64,000 bases of DNA from Streptomyces sp. NRRL S-244 (GTDB lineage: Bacteria > Actinomycetota > Actinomycetes > Streptomycetales > Streptomycetaceae): contig NZ_JOCX01000011.1 in assembly GCF_000717915.1 (NCBI RefSeq), forward strand, positions 226,797 through 290,796, read 5' to 3'. The notes below the pieces were generated by a model, which saw only the letters and a list, made by a program, of their open reading frames with translations, was not told the DNA's origin and ran no database searches. The position numbers and the translations under genes were made by a program. Positions 8,655 through 20,175 of this stretch are shown here, one piece after another. Position 1 is the stretch's first letter. Every line of letters begins with the position of its first letter.

Positions 8655-11060
8655 ATGACCGCAGTGACGGGGGAGGCACCCCTCCAGGGATCGGGCCTGC
8701 TCGGCCAGCCTCTGGACAGCCGCGAGGATCCGCAGCTGCTGCGCGGCGAGGCGAAGTACGTGGCCGACATCGACCTGCCGGGCACCGCCCACATGGCGAT
8801 CCTCGGCAGCCCGGTGGCCCACGCGAAGATCCTCTCCATCGAGACCAAGGCCGCGGAGCAGATGCCCGGCGTGCTGAAGGTGGCCACCGCGGCCGATTTC
8901 ACCGACGTGATGCCGCTGCCCTGCATCTGGATCCCCGGCGGGGTCGAGAGCCACTTCCCGCCCCACCCGTACGGACTTCCCGGCGCCCGCCCGGTCCTGA
9001 CCGGTGACACCGTCCGGCACGTCGGCGACCCGATCGCCGTGGTCGTCGCCGAGACCCCGCGCCAGGCCGCCGCCGCCCTGGCCGCCATCGCCGTCGAGTA
9101 CGAACCGCTGCCCGTGGTCACCCGGGCCGACGCGGCACTCGCCGAGGGCGCGCCCCAGCTGCACGAGGCCGTACCGGGCAACCTGAACGCGTACTGGACC
9201 TGCGGCGACAAGGACCGCACCGAAGCGGCCCTCGCCGAGGCCGAGGTCAAGGTGGAGCTGGACCTGGTCAACCAGCGCACCATCAACAGCCCCATCGAGC
9301 CGCGCGGCGCGGTCGGCGACTACAACGCCGCCACCGACGAGTACACGCTGTACGCCTCCACCCAGGGCCCGCACAACCACCGCTTCCTGCTCGCCGCGCT
9401 GGTCCTCGGCATCCCGTTCAACAAGCTCCGGGTGATCGCCCCGACCGTCGGCGGCAGCTTCGGCACCAAGGGGTACCTGTACCCCGACATGGCGCTGGTC
9501 CTGCTGCTCTCCAAGGCGCTCGGCCGGCCCGTGAAATGGGTGGACACCCGCACCGGGCTGATGAACTCCACCGTCCAGGGCCGCGACCACCGCCAGCACG
9601 TGGTGCTCGCCGGCACCCGCGACGGCCGGATGACCGGCCTGTGGGCCACCAGCTACGCCAACCTCGGCGCGTACCCCTCCACCATCGGCCCCGGTGTCGC
9701 CACCGCCCTGATGGGCCGCTCCATCAGCGGCATGTACGACATCCCGGCCGCCTTCTGCGAGGTGTACGCCGCGTTCACCAACACCGTCTCGCTCGGCGCC
9801 CAGCGCGGCAGCGGGCGCGCCGAGGCGGCCTTCCTGATGGAGCGGCTCGTCGACCGGTTCGCCTCCGAGATCGGCATGGACCCGGCCGCCGTCCGGCGCA
9901 AGAACCTGGTGCCGAACGAGAAGTTCCCGTACGACAACGGCCTCGGCTGGACGTACGACTCCGGGGACTACCAGGTGAACTTCGACAAGGCGATGGAGCT
10001 GTCGGGCTACGCCGACATGCCCGCCCGCAAGGCCGAGGCCCGCACCCGCGGCAAGCGGCTCGGCGTCGGCATCGCCACGTACGTGGCCATCTGCGGGGTC
10101 GGCCCCTCCACCCGGATGTCCAAGGAGGGCATGCTCGGCGGCACCTGGGAGAGCGCGAACATCCGCGTCCACCCGACCGGCGAGGTCACCGTCACCGTCG
10201 GCTCCGCCTCCACCGGCCAGAGCCACCACACGGTCTTCGCGCAGGTCGCCGCCGACGAGCTCGGCATCGACCCGGCCCTGGTCCAGGTGTACGAGGGGGA
10301 CACGCTCAAGGCCCCGTACGGACAGGGCACGTACGGCTCGCGCTCCTACAGCATGGCCGCGCCCGCCGTCGCCCTGACCGCCCGGAAGATCAAGGCGAAA
10401 CTGGTCAAGGCCGGGGCCGTGTTCCTCGGCGTCCCCGAGGACAAGGTCGTCTACGCGGGCGGCAAGGTCTACGAGGAAGGCAACGAGGAGAACACCAAGA
10501 CCTTCGCCGAGCTGGCGATGGCCATGTGGTACGGCTGGGGACTGCCCCACGAGATCGAGCCGGCCATCGACGAGACCACCCATTTCGACCCGCCCGACTT
10601 CAACTACCCCTTCGGCACGCACGTGGCGGTCGTCGAGGTCGACGAACTCACCGGCGAGACCGAGGTGGTGGCCTACACCGCCGTCGACGACGCCGGGAAC
10701 ATCGGCAACCCGAAGATCGTCCTCGGGCAGATCGAGGGCAGCATCACGCACGGCCTGGGCCAGGCGCTGATGGAGGCCGCCGTATACGACGAACAGGGCC
10801 TGCTGCTCAGCTCCGACCTGACCAAGTACGCCCTGCCGCGCGCCGCGGACGTGCCGTTCTTCACCCTCGGCAAGACCACCACGCCCAGCCCGCACAACCC
10901 GCTGGGCGCCAAGGGCGCCGGCGAGATCGCCACCGTGCCGCCCGCCGCTGCCGTCACCAACGCGGTCGTCGACGCCCTGTCCGACCTGGGCGTCCAGCAC
11001 ATCGACATGCCGCTCACCCCCGAGAAGGTCTGGCGCCGCCTGAGAGGGGAAGCCCAGTGA
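8655..11060 (+). CDS. Molybdenum hydroxylase large (molybdopterin) subunit, CoxL-like with atypical active-site loop
   Basis: An 801-residue xanthine oxidase-family catalytic subunit that binds the molybdenum-cytosine or molybdopterin cofactor. The catalytic glutamate is in GAKGAGEIA (Glu757), and APTVGGSFGTKGYLYPD is the conserved Gly-rich cofactor loop. The loop that separates subfamilies reads AQRGSGRAEAAF (about 382-393). It lacks the AYxCSFR of form-I CO dehydrogenase and differs from the AYRGAGR of typical form-II proteins, so CO oxidation is unlikely and an aldehyde or heterocycle hydroxylase is a better guess. The start at ATG 8655 has GAGGTGTGAGGGAG upstream. The gene ends in a GTGA overlap with the FAD subunit gene. 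Confidence 0.92.
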   Translation: MTAVTGEAPLQGSGLLGQPLDSREDPQLLRGEAKYVADIDLPGTAHMAILGSPVAHAKILSIETKAAEQMPGVLKVATAADFTDVMPLPCIWIPGGVESHFPPHPYGLPGARPVLTGDTVRHVGDPIAVVVAETPRQAAAALAAIAVEYEPLPVVTRADAALAEGAPQLHEAVPGNLNAYWTCGDKDRTEAALAEAEVKVELDLVNQRTINSPIEPRGAVGDYNAATDEYTLYASTQGPHNHRFLLAALVLGIPFNKLRVIAPTVGGSFGTKGYLYPDMALVLLLSKALGRPVKWVDTRTGLMNSTVQGRDHRQHVVLAGTRDGRMTGLWATSYANLGAYPSTIGPGVATALMGRSISGMYDIPAAFCEVYAAFTNTVSLGAQRGSGRAEAAFLMERLVDRFASEIGMDPAAVRRKNLVPNEKFPYDNGLGWTYDSGDYQVNFDKAMELSGYADMPARKAEARTRGKRLGVGIATYVAICGVGPSTRMSKEGMLGGTWESANIRVHPTGEVTVTVGSASTGQSHHTVFAQVAADELGIDPALVQVYEGDTLKAPYGQGTYGSRSYSMAAPAVALTARKIKAKLVKAGAVFLGVPEDKVVYAGGKVYEEGNEENTKTFAELAMAMWYGWGLPHEIEPAIDETTHFDPPDFNYPFGTHVAVVEVDELTGETEVVAYTAVDDAGNIGNPKIVLGQIEGSITHGLGQALMEAAVYDEQGLLLSSDLTKYALPRAADVPFFTLGKTTTPSPHNPLGAKGAGEIATVPPAAAVTNAVVDALSDLGVQHIDMPLTPEKVWRRLRGEAQ

Positions 11061-11881
11061 TCCTCACCGAGTTCGACTACGTCCGGCCCGTCGGCCTCGA
11101 AGAGGCCCTGACCCTGCTCTGCGGCACCCGGGGCGCCCGGGTGCTGGCCGGCGGCCAGAGCCTGCTGCCCGGGCTGCGCACCGGGGAGGACACCGCCCGG
11201 CTGCTCGTCGACGTACGCCACCTCGAAGAGCTCCGCGGCATCGAGCGGAGCGCCGCCGCCATCCGGATCGGCGCGCTGACCACGCTCGCCGAGCTGGCCA
11301 CCCACCCGGTGGTCCTCGCCGAGGCCCCGGAACTGGCGGCCGCCGCCCGGGCCAACGGGGACCCCCAGGTCCGCAACCTCGGCACGGCCGGCGGGAACCT
11401 CGCCGCCGCCGGGCGCGCCACCGACCTGCCGGTCGCGGCCATCGCCGCGGACGCCCAGGTCGAACTGGCCGGACCCGGCGGGCGGTGGACCGTGCCCGCC
11501 GAGGAGTTCGCGGTCTCCGGGGCTCCGGCCGGGTCCGTGGTCACCGCACTGCTGGTGCCCGCCGCCGGGCGGGCCGCCGCCTTCGAGAAGACCGCCGACC
11601 GGGCCACCCGCTACCCGGTGTGCGCCACCGCGGTACGGATCACCCCCGACGGGCCGCGCATCGCGGTCACCGGGGCCACCGCCCGCCCGCTGCGGCTGCG
11701 CGGGGTCGAGGACCGGCTGCGCGGGGGCCCGTACACGACGGAGGCCGTGCTCGCGGCCTTCCGGGCCGAGCCCAGGGAGCTGTTCGTCCCCGGGCGAGGC
11801 ACCTCGGCCGAGTACCTCGGCCACCTCGCGGGGGTGCTCGCCGCCCGCGCGCTGCAGAGGGCAGACCAGGCCCTCGCCTGA
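11057..11881 (+). CDS. Molybdenum hydroxylase FAD-binding subunit (CoxM-like)
   Basis: A 274-residue flavoprotein subunit. The FAD pyrophosphate motifs ARVLAGGQSLLPGL (near residue 30) and QVRNLGTAGGNLAAAG (near residue 105) are both clear, and a CO-dehydrogenase flavoprotein C-terminal domain follows. It accepts electrons from the iron-sulfur subunit and hands them to NAD, oxygen or a quinone. The GTG at 11057 overlaps the large-subunit stop (GTGA). Gene order is small, large, FAD. The expected maturation factor XdhC is not adjacent; it appears about 5.3 kb downstream at 17209. Confidence 0.92.
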   Translation: MILTEFDYVRPVGLEEALTLLCGTRGARVLAGGQSLLPGLRTGEDTARLLVDVRHLEELRGIERSAAAIRIGALTTLAELATHPVVLAEAPELAAAARANGDPQVRNLGTAGGNLAAAGRATDLPVAAIAADAQVELAGPGGRWTVPAEEFAVSGAPAGSVVTALLVPAAGRAAAFEKTADRATRYPVCATAVRITPDGPRIAVTGATARPLRLRGVEDRLRGGPYTTEAVLAAFRAEPRELFVPGRGTSAEYLGHLAGVLAARALQRADQALA

Positions 11882-11906
11882 CCGCCCACCACGGGGAGTT
11901 GACGCA

Positions 11907-13169
11907 GTGGCCGAATTGTCCAGGACGACCACGGGGGTTCCGGCCGGGCCGGCCGCCCAGGCGGCCGCGGCCCCCAGAGGCTCCGGCTTCTGGGTGGTCG
12001 GGGCGGTACTCGTCCTGCTGATGCTCTCCTCGTCCGTGCCCTCCGCCCTCTACGTGCTCTACCAGCAGAGATGGGGCCTGTCCTCCGGCATGATCACGGT
12101 GGTCTTCGCCCTGTACGCCGTCACCGTGCTGATCGGGCTCCTGCTGTTCGGGTCCCTCTCGGACACCCTGGGCCGGCGCCCCGTGCTGGGCGTCGGCCTG
12201 GTCCTGGCGATCGTCTCGATGGGATTGTTCGCCGGGGCACAGGGGCTCGGGCTGCTGCTCGCCGCCCGCGCGGTGCAGGGCCTCGCGGTGGGCCTGGCCA
12301 CCGGGGCGATGGGCGCCGCCCTGCTCGAACTGGCCCCGCGCTCGCGGCCGGCGCTCGGCGCCCAGGTCAACAGCGCGGGGCCGACGGTGGGGATCGGACT
12401 CGGCGGGATCGGGGCCGGGCTGCTCGTCCAGTACGCACCCGCCCCGACCGTGCTCAGCTACCTGCTGCTGGTCGCGGCCTTCGCGGTCACGCTGGTGGGG
12501 GTGTTCAGGATGCGTGAGAGCGCTCCCGAGGCCCGCTCCGGGGGGAGGATGCGGATCAGCGCACGCCGGATCCACGTCCCGGCCGCCGTGCGGGGCCGGT
12601 TCGCCGTCCTCGTCCTGACCATCGTCGCCGTCTGGTCCGTCGGCGGCTTCTACCTCTCGCTCGGGCCGCACCTGGCCCTCTCCCTGCTCGGTAGCTCCAA
12701 CTACCTGGTCGGCGGGGCCACCGTGGCCCTGCTCGCGGGCGCCGCCACCGCGGCCCAGCTGCTGCTGGGCCGCGTCGAGGCCCTGCGCACCGCCGTCCTG
12801 GGCCTGTGCGGGCTGCTGGCCGGGCTGGGCCTGGTCCTGCTCGCGCTGGGCCTGCGCTCGGCCCCCGTGTTCCTCGCGGGCACCGCCGTCCTCGGCGGCG
12901 GCTGGGGCGCGGCGTTCCTCGGCTCCTTCCGGGCGCTGAGCGCGCTCGCCGACCCGGCGCACCGCGGCGAACTGACCGCCGCCGTCTACGTCTTCGCGTA
13001 CCTCGCGATGAGCGTGCCGGCGGTCCTCGCCGGAATGCTCACCAACATCCACGGTCTGCACCGCACCTCGGTCGGCTTCATGGCCGCCGTCGCCGGGGTG
13101 TGCGCGCTGGCCCTGTTCGTCACACTGCGGCTGGCCGCCCGCACCCGGGCCGAAGGGAGCACGACATGA
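11907..13169 (+). CDS. MFS transporter (12-TM, probable drug/metabolite exporter)
   Basis: A 420-residue major facilitator. The loop 2-3 motif appears as GSLSDTLGRRPVLGVG, and alternating hydrophobic segments run the length of the protein (for example FWVVGAVLVLLMLSSSVPSA near the N-terminus). It lies 25 bases after the FAD subunit gene and ends in an ATGA overlap with the sensor kinase gene. The start is a GTG at 11907 with GGGGAGTTGA upstream. Its position inside the molybdenum-hydroxylase operon suggests it carries that enzyme's substrate or product; family resemblance alone does not say which. Confidence 0.85.
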   Translation: MAELSRTTTGVPAGPAAQAAAAPRGSGFWVVGAVLVLLMLSSSVPSALYVLYQQRWGLSSGMITVVFALYAVTVLIGLLLFGSLSDTLGRRPVLGVGLVLAIVSMGLFAGAQGLGLLLAARAVQGLAVGLATGAMGAALLELAPRSRPALGAQVNSAGPTVGIGLGGIGAGLLVQYAPAPTVLSYLLLVAAFAVTLVGVFRMRESAPEARSGGRMRISARRIHVPAAVRGRFAVLVLTIVAVWSVGGFYLSLGPHLALSLLGSSNYLVGGATVALLAGAATAAQLLLGRVEALRTAVLGLCGLLAGLGLVLLALGLRSAPVFLAGTAVLGGGWGAAFLGSFRALSALADPAHRGELTAAVYVFAYLAMSVPAVLAGMLTNIHGLHRTSVGFMAAVAGVCALALFVTLRLAARTRAEGSTT

Positions 13170-14680
13170 AGGCTGCCGACATGAGCACCGCGGAGCTGCG
13201 GTCGGCCCTGCTCGGACTGGAGGTCTTCGCCGGACTCACCGAGGACCAGTTGGACTGGCTGGTGTCCGTCTCCGAGCCCCGGGTCCTCGGTGACGGGGAG
13301 GTCCTGTTCCGGGACGGCGAGGAGGCCACCGGCTTCCACGTCCTGCTCGCGGGCGGGCTGGTCGTCACCAAGGTCGTCGACGGCCGGGAGGAAGTGCTGA
13401 CCCGGCACTCCACGGAGGAGGAGAGCGCCGCCGCCGAGGAGCACGACGGGAAGCCCTCCGCCGCGCACCGCTTCACCGGAGAGCTGCCGCTGCTGACGGA
13501 CGGGGCGTACGTGGCCACCGCCGCCGCGAGCGGCCCGGCGACCACCGTCGTCGCCTACCCGAAGCCGGTGTTCTTCGAGATGCTGACCCGCTGCCACGGG
13601 GTGGCGGCCGTGCTGATCCCGGTGCTGGCTTGGCGGATCAAGTCCTCGGAGGTGCAGGCCCGCAAGCGGGCCACCGTCGAGGCGCTCGGCACCCTGGCCG
13701 CCGGCCTCGCGCACGAGCTGAACAACCCGGCGGCCGCCGTGGCCCGGGCCGCGCAGGAGCTGGCGCCGGCCCTGGAGGGCCTCACGCGGACCGCCCAGGC
13801 CTGGGGCGCCGCGGCGACGGGCGCGGAGCGCTCCGTGTTCGACCGGCTGGCCGAGGAGCTCGACAAGCTGCCGCCTCCGGTGACCACCGATCCGTTCGCC
13901 CAGGCCGACGCCGAGGAGGAGATCGCCGACTGGGCCGAGGAGGCGGGCACCGAGCGGCCCGGGCTGCTCGGCTCGGGGATCTCGGACCTCGGGCTGGAAC
14001 TGGGCTGGCTGCTGCAGCGGCTGGAAGGGGTCGGGGAACCGGCCCTGCCCGCCGCCCTCGACCACCTGGCGGCCCTGCTGGAGATCCGCTCGCTCGCCGC
14101 GGAGCTGCGTGCGGCCGGCCCCAGGATCTCCCAACTCGTCGCCGCCACCCGGGATTACGCCAATCTCGACCGGGCGCCCGAACAGCGCTTCGCGGTGGCC
14201 GACGGGATCGAGAACACGCTGGTCGTCCTGCGTGCCAAGCTCGGCGGGATCACCATCGTGCGTGAGTACGAACCGGACCTGCCCGAACTGACGGGCTATC
14301 CGAGCGAGTTGAACCAGGTGTGGACCAACCTGGTCGACAATTCCGCCGAGGCCATGGAGGGCGCCGGCACCCTCACCCTGCGGGTGCGCGCCGAAGGCGT
14401 GTGCCTGGTCGTGGAGATCGCCGACACCGGGCGGGGCATCCCCGAGGACTCCCTGCCGCGGATCTTCGAACCCTTCTACACGACCAAGGACGTGGGGAAG
14501 GGCACGGGCCTCGGACTCCACCTCAGCTACCGCATCGTGACCCAGCGCCACCACGGCTCGATCACCGCCCGCTCGCGTCCCGGCGAGACCCGGATGGTCG
14601 TCCGGCTGCCGCTCACCGCGGCCGCCGCCTGCGCCGAAACACCTGATGAGCCCACCTCCGACCGCTCCACCACCAGTTGA
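13166..14680 (+). CDS. Soluble histidine kinase with N-terminal cyclic-nucleotide-binding-like domain
   Basis: A 504-residue protein without obvious membrane segments. Residues 18-150 form a cNMP/Crp-type jelly roll (DGEVLFRDGEEATGFHVLLAGGLVVTK). It is interrupted by an acidic loop rich in Glu and Ala and lacks a clear cyclic-nucleotide phosphate cassette. A HisKA segment has GLAHELNNPAA with His183. The HATPase domain shows QVWTNLVDNSAEAM (N box), ADTGRGI (G1), FEPFYTTK (F box) and GTGLGLHLS (G2). No response regulator is encoded nearby. Streptomyces has relatives that pair with a cNMP-domain thioredoxin reductase, which suggests redox sensing; that partner is absent here. The ATG overlaps the MFS stop. 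Confidence 0.85.
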   Translation: MKAADMSTAELRSALLGLEVFAGLTEDQLDWLVSVSEPRVLGDGEVLFRDGEEATGFHVLLAGGLVVTKVVDGREEVLTRHSTEEESAAAEEHDGKPSAAHRFTGELPLLTDGAYVATAAASGPATTVVAYPKPVFFEMLTRCHGVAAVLIPVLAWRIKSSEVQARKRATVEALGTLAAGLAHELNNPAAAVARAAQELAPALEGLTRTAQAWGAAATGAERSVFDRLAEELDKLPPPVTTDPFAQADAEEEIADWAEEAGTERPGLLGSGISDLGLELGWLLQRLEGVGEPALPAALDHLAALLEIRSLAAELRAAGPRISQLVAATRDYANLDRAPEQRFAVADGIENTLVVLRAKLGGITIVREYEPDLPELTGYPSELNQVWTNLVDNSAEAMEGAGTLTLRVRAEGVCLVVEIADTGRGIPEDSLPRIFEPFYTTKDVGKGTGLGLHLSYRIVTQRHHGSITARSRPGETRMVVRLPLTAAAACAETPDEPTSDRSTTS

Positions 14681-14695
14681 ATGAACGGAGTCGAC

Positions 14696-15037
14696 ATGGC
14701 CAAGTACGACATCTCCAAGCTCCACCCGGTCTTCGTCCGCCAGATGGAGGCGCTGGCCGCCCTGGACATCGAGGCGGTCATGAAGAACTACACCGACGAC
14801 GCGGTGCTGCTGCGCTTCGAGGGGGTCTCCGTCGGCATCGACGCCGTGCGCGAGACGTTCACCGGCTACCTGACGGTGAAGCCGACCCTGGTGGAGCTCC
14901 AGGAGTACATCGAGACCGAGGACACGATCTTCTACCGCGCGATCATGAACCTGAACGGCGAACCGGAGCACGCGTTCGGGACACTGGTGGTCCGCGATGG
15001 CCGGATCTGGCGCCAGACCGCCGGTTTCGGCGGCTGA
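14696..15037 (+). CDS. NTF2/SnoaL-like small protein
   Basis: A 113-residue protein of the nuclear transport factor 2-like alpha+beta barrel type. Diagnostic features are the opening helix around VRQMEALAALDIEAVMKNYTDDAVLLRFEG and the late strands (AFGTLVVRDGRIWRQTAGF). Relatives are cyclases, isomerases or simply small-ligand binders. I chose the ATG at 14696 because GGAG lies 6 bases upstream; the ATG at 14681, directly after the kinase stop, has no such site. It is the last gene before a strong terminator hairpin, so it appears to end the operon that begins with the PfpI gene. Confidence 0.7.
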   Translation: MAKYDISKLHPVFVRQMEALAALDIEAVMKNYTDDAVLLRFEGVSVGIDAVRETFTGYLTVKPTLVELQEYIETEDTIFYRAIMNLNGEPEHAFGTLVVRDGRIWRQTAGFGG

Positions 15038-15058
15038 CCAACGATATCTGGGTAGCGT

Positions 15059-15093
15059 GTGCGGGGAGGGCGGAGGCAGCGCCCTCCCCGCAC
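15059..15093 (+). terminator. Strong hairpin terminator closing the molybdenum-hydroxylase operon
   Basis: GTGCGGGGAGGGCG (15059-15072) and its exact reverse complement (15080-15093) form a 14-bp perfect stem with a 7-base loop, 22 bases after the NTF2-like stop. With the hairpin at 5092-5111 it brackets a single run of nine co-directional genes. Confidence 0.75.
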
Positions 15094-15164
15094 GCGCAAG
15101 CCCGTCCGGCGACCGGGGTCAGGGCTTGTCTTGGCTTGGCTTGTGAAATGGCAAAGGGGAGGTC

Positions 15165-15812
15165 ATGGAACGCGAAACCGGACGTGTCGAGGCATTCAGT
15201 GACGGTGTATTCGCCATCGTCATCACGATTCTGGTCCTGGAACTCAAGGTTCCGGAGGAAAAGGGATCGGACTTCTGGCACGGGGTGTCGGAACAGTGGC
15301 CGCACTATGCCGCATACGTGGTGAGTTTCCTCATCATCGGCGTGATGTGGGTGAATCACCACACCATCTTCAGTCACCTGAAGCGGGTGGACCGGCCGCT
15401 GTTGTTCCTGAATCTCCTGGTGCTGATGGTGGTATCGGTCATTCCCTACACCACCACCGTTCTCGCCGAGCACCTCGTCGAGGAGGGCGGCTCCGCCAAC
15501 GCCGCCGCGGTCCTCTACAGTTCGGTCACCGTGGCCTACGCACTGGCGTTCCTGGCCTTCTGGTGGTACGTCACGCGGGTCGGCCACCTGTTCCACGAGC
15601 GGGTGGACAAGGACGGCGCGCGGGCCACCCGCGTGCGCTTCGGCCTCGGCGCCGTGGCCTACCCCTTGACCGTTCTCCTGTCCTTCTTCTCCGCTCCCCT
15701 CACTCTCGCCACACACTTCCTGATCGCGCTCTACTATGCGGCGAACCAGATCCCCATCCCCCTCGTGGTAGAGGAAGAGCGGCTCGAATCTGCGAGCGAC
15801 CTCAGGAAGTAG
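15165..15812 (+). CDS. TMEM175-family (DUF1211) potassium channel-like membrane protein
   Basis: A 215-residue integral membrane protein with the family signature RVEAFSDGVFAIVITILVLEL at residues 6-26, the first transmembrane helix. The FSDGVFAI part contributes pore-lining hydrophobic residues in known TMEM175 structures. About five further hydrophobic segments follow, so this is the usual one-repeat bacterial form that assembles as a tetramer. Bacterial members conduct K+ with modest selectivity. The ATG has GGGGAGGTC upstream. It stands alone between a terminator and the transposase-like gene. The upstream stretch holds a short TTGGC repeat but no promoter I can defend. Confidence 0.85.
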   Translation: MERETGRVEAFSDGVFAIVITILVLELKVPEEKGSDFWHGVSEQWPHYAAYVVSFLIIGVMWVNHHTIFSHLKRVDRPLLFLNLLVLMVVSVIPYTTTVLAEHLVEEGGSANAAAVLYSSVTVAYALAFLAFWWYVTRVGHLFHERVDKDGARATRVRFGLGAVAYPLTVLLSFFSAPLTLATHFLIALYYAANQIPIPLVVEEERLESASDLRK

Positions 15813-15883
15813 CCGCCGGGGCCTACGGCCGCTCAGTACGGTCAAGTAGGGTATTGGATCTAGTGGTCGCGGGGGAGGCCCAG

Positions 15884-17208
15884 ATGGCTCGCGCAGTCCT
15901 GCCGGAGGAATCCACCAAGGAAATCTCCGAATTGATCGACGTCCTGATCTCTCTTTTCTTCGAATCATTACCCCGGCGGGACCAGCGAAACTGGGCCCGC
16001 GTTTATCTCAACGGCCTCGTGCGGACCAGCGGGAAGAAAACAATCCGTAACATCGCCGGAACCGGGGCGAGTTCCGTCGAGCAGAGCCTCCAGCAGTTCA
16101 TCAGCAAGTCCCCGTGGGACTGGACACCGGTGCGCCGCTCCCTCGCCCAGTACCTCGAACGCACCGCCCAGCGCCCGCTGGCCTGGGTGGTCCAGCCCAT
16201 GGTCATAGAGAAGGCCGGCGACCGCTCCGTCGGGGTCGGCAGGCAGTTCGTCCCCCAGCTCGGCCGCACCGCCAACTGCCAGCAGGCCAGCGGCATCTGG
16301 CTCGCCTCCAGCGAGGCCAGCTTCCCCGTCGAATGGACCCTCACCCTCCCCGGGCCCTGGACGAACGAGCTGATGCGCCGCAGGCGGGCCGGCATCCCCG
16401 ACACCGCCCGCTCGCTCACCCCCGCCCAGGACGCCGTACACGCCGTCCAGCGGATGGCCGCCACCTGGCAACTCCAGCGCCGGCCCGTGGTGATGGAGGT
16501 CGCCAACACCGACATCCCGCAGAGCATCGAGTCCTTCACCTTGCAGGACATCCCCTTCGTCTTCAAGGTCGACGGCTCGCTGCCCGTCTCCTTCGGCGGC
16601 GCCGGCCGGCACAAGCCCGGACCGCACACCGCCCCCGCCCGCGAACTCATCGACTCCCTGCGCTCCCAGCGGCGCGTCGTCGAATGGACCCGGCACGGCC
16701 GCGCCGAAGGGGCAGTGACCCTGCTGACCTCGGCCGCCATCCTCGCGACCCCCGGCGAGGACCGCCCCGTGCCGATGTCGCCCACCCCGCTGCTGCTCGT
16801 CGGCGCCTGGACCGAAGCCGCCCTGCTGCCCTCCGAGTTCTGGATCACCAACATCGGGGACCGGCCGCTGGCCCAGCTCTTCCTGCTCGCCAAACTCACC
16901 GACCGGGTATCCCTCGATTTCACCGAGACCTGCGAACCCGTAGGCATCCGTGATTTCGAGGGCCGCTCCTTCCGTGGCTGGCACCACCACGCCACGCTCG
17001 CGAGCGTCGCCCACGCCTCGAAGCTGCTCAGCGCCCGCGGCCGGGTCCCCGACGGATTCCCCCCGCCCGGCCGGCCCGCGATCGGCGGGGCGCCGGCCCC
17101 CCGGCCGCGCACCGGAGCGCCCGGTCCCGTACCGCGGACCGGCCCGCCCGTGCTGCCCCCGCGGCCGCTGATCCCCGGCCAGAGCGCGAGACGCGAGTAC
17201 ATCCGCTG

Positions 17209-17209
<1 letters not shown>
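15884..17209 (+). CDS. IS701/SRSO17-type transposase homologue lacking the DDE catalytic residues (probably domesticated)
   Basis: This 441-residue protein keeps the scaffold of IS701-family transposases: NWARVYLNGLV near the start, SVGVGRQF, GRTANCQ, RRRRAGIPD, FWITN and DFEGRSFRGWHHH near the end. Compared with family sequences as I remember them, the catalytic triad is gone. The D-D-T-G-F site reads QPMVI (Gln104-Pro105), the V-x-A-D-A-G-Y-G site reads VVMEVANTD (Glu205), and the R-I-E-x-D-Y site reads RVSLDF (Ser343). Leu29 is a TTA codon (15968-15970). A strong GGGGGAGG site precedes ATG 15884, a Pro-rich tail follows residue 390, and the stop overlaps the xdhC start (TGATG). No terminal inverted repeats were seen. 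It is likely a DNA- or protein-binding relic under selection, not a mobile element. Confidence 0.75.
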
Positions 17210-19957
<2,748 letters not shown>

Positions 19958-19996
19958 TCTCCGCTCCCCGCTTTCCCGCTCCCCGCTTTCGCATTC

Positions 19997-20044
19997 CCGG
20001 TGGCCCCGGGCCCGTCCTCCGCGGACGCGGCCCGGGGCCACCGG
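19997..20044 (+). terminator. Very strong hairpin terminator after guaB1
   Basis: A 16-bp arm starting CCGGTGGCCCCGG (19997-20012) is perfectly complementary to 20029-20044. The loop itself can pair (CGTCC with GGACG), giving a stem of about 21 bp. There is no U tract. It lies 40 bases after the guaB1 stop. Confidence 0.75.
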
Positions 20045-20175
20045 CGTTCGGCGGGGACCGTTCGGCGAGCCGTTCGACCGGTCGGCGCAGGTGGCGGGCG
20101 GATACGCCATGCGGCGGATATCTCCGGGTGCCGGGTCCGTCACGCTCGGGTCATCCGACCTGGAAGGGGCACCCC

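Noticed and set aside
8487..11000. Long minus-strand open frame opposite the CoxL-like gene
   Set aside because: Composition typical of a shadow frame; the plus-strand protein has all expected molybdopterin motifs.
8065..11881. Aerobic carbon monoxide dehydrogenase (form I)
   Set aside because: The large subunit lacks the AYxCSFR active-site loop required for CO dehydrogenase; called a general molybdenum hydroxylase instead.
14681..14695. ATG at 14681 as the start of the NTF2-like protein
   Set aside because: It directly follows the kinase stop with no ribosome site, whereas ATG 14696 has GGAG at good distance.
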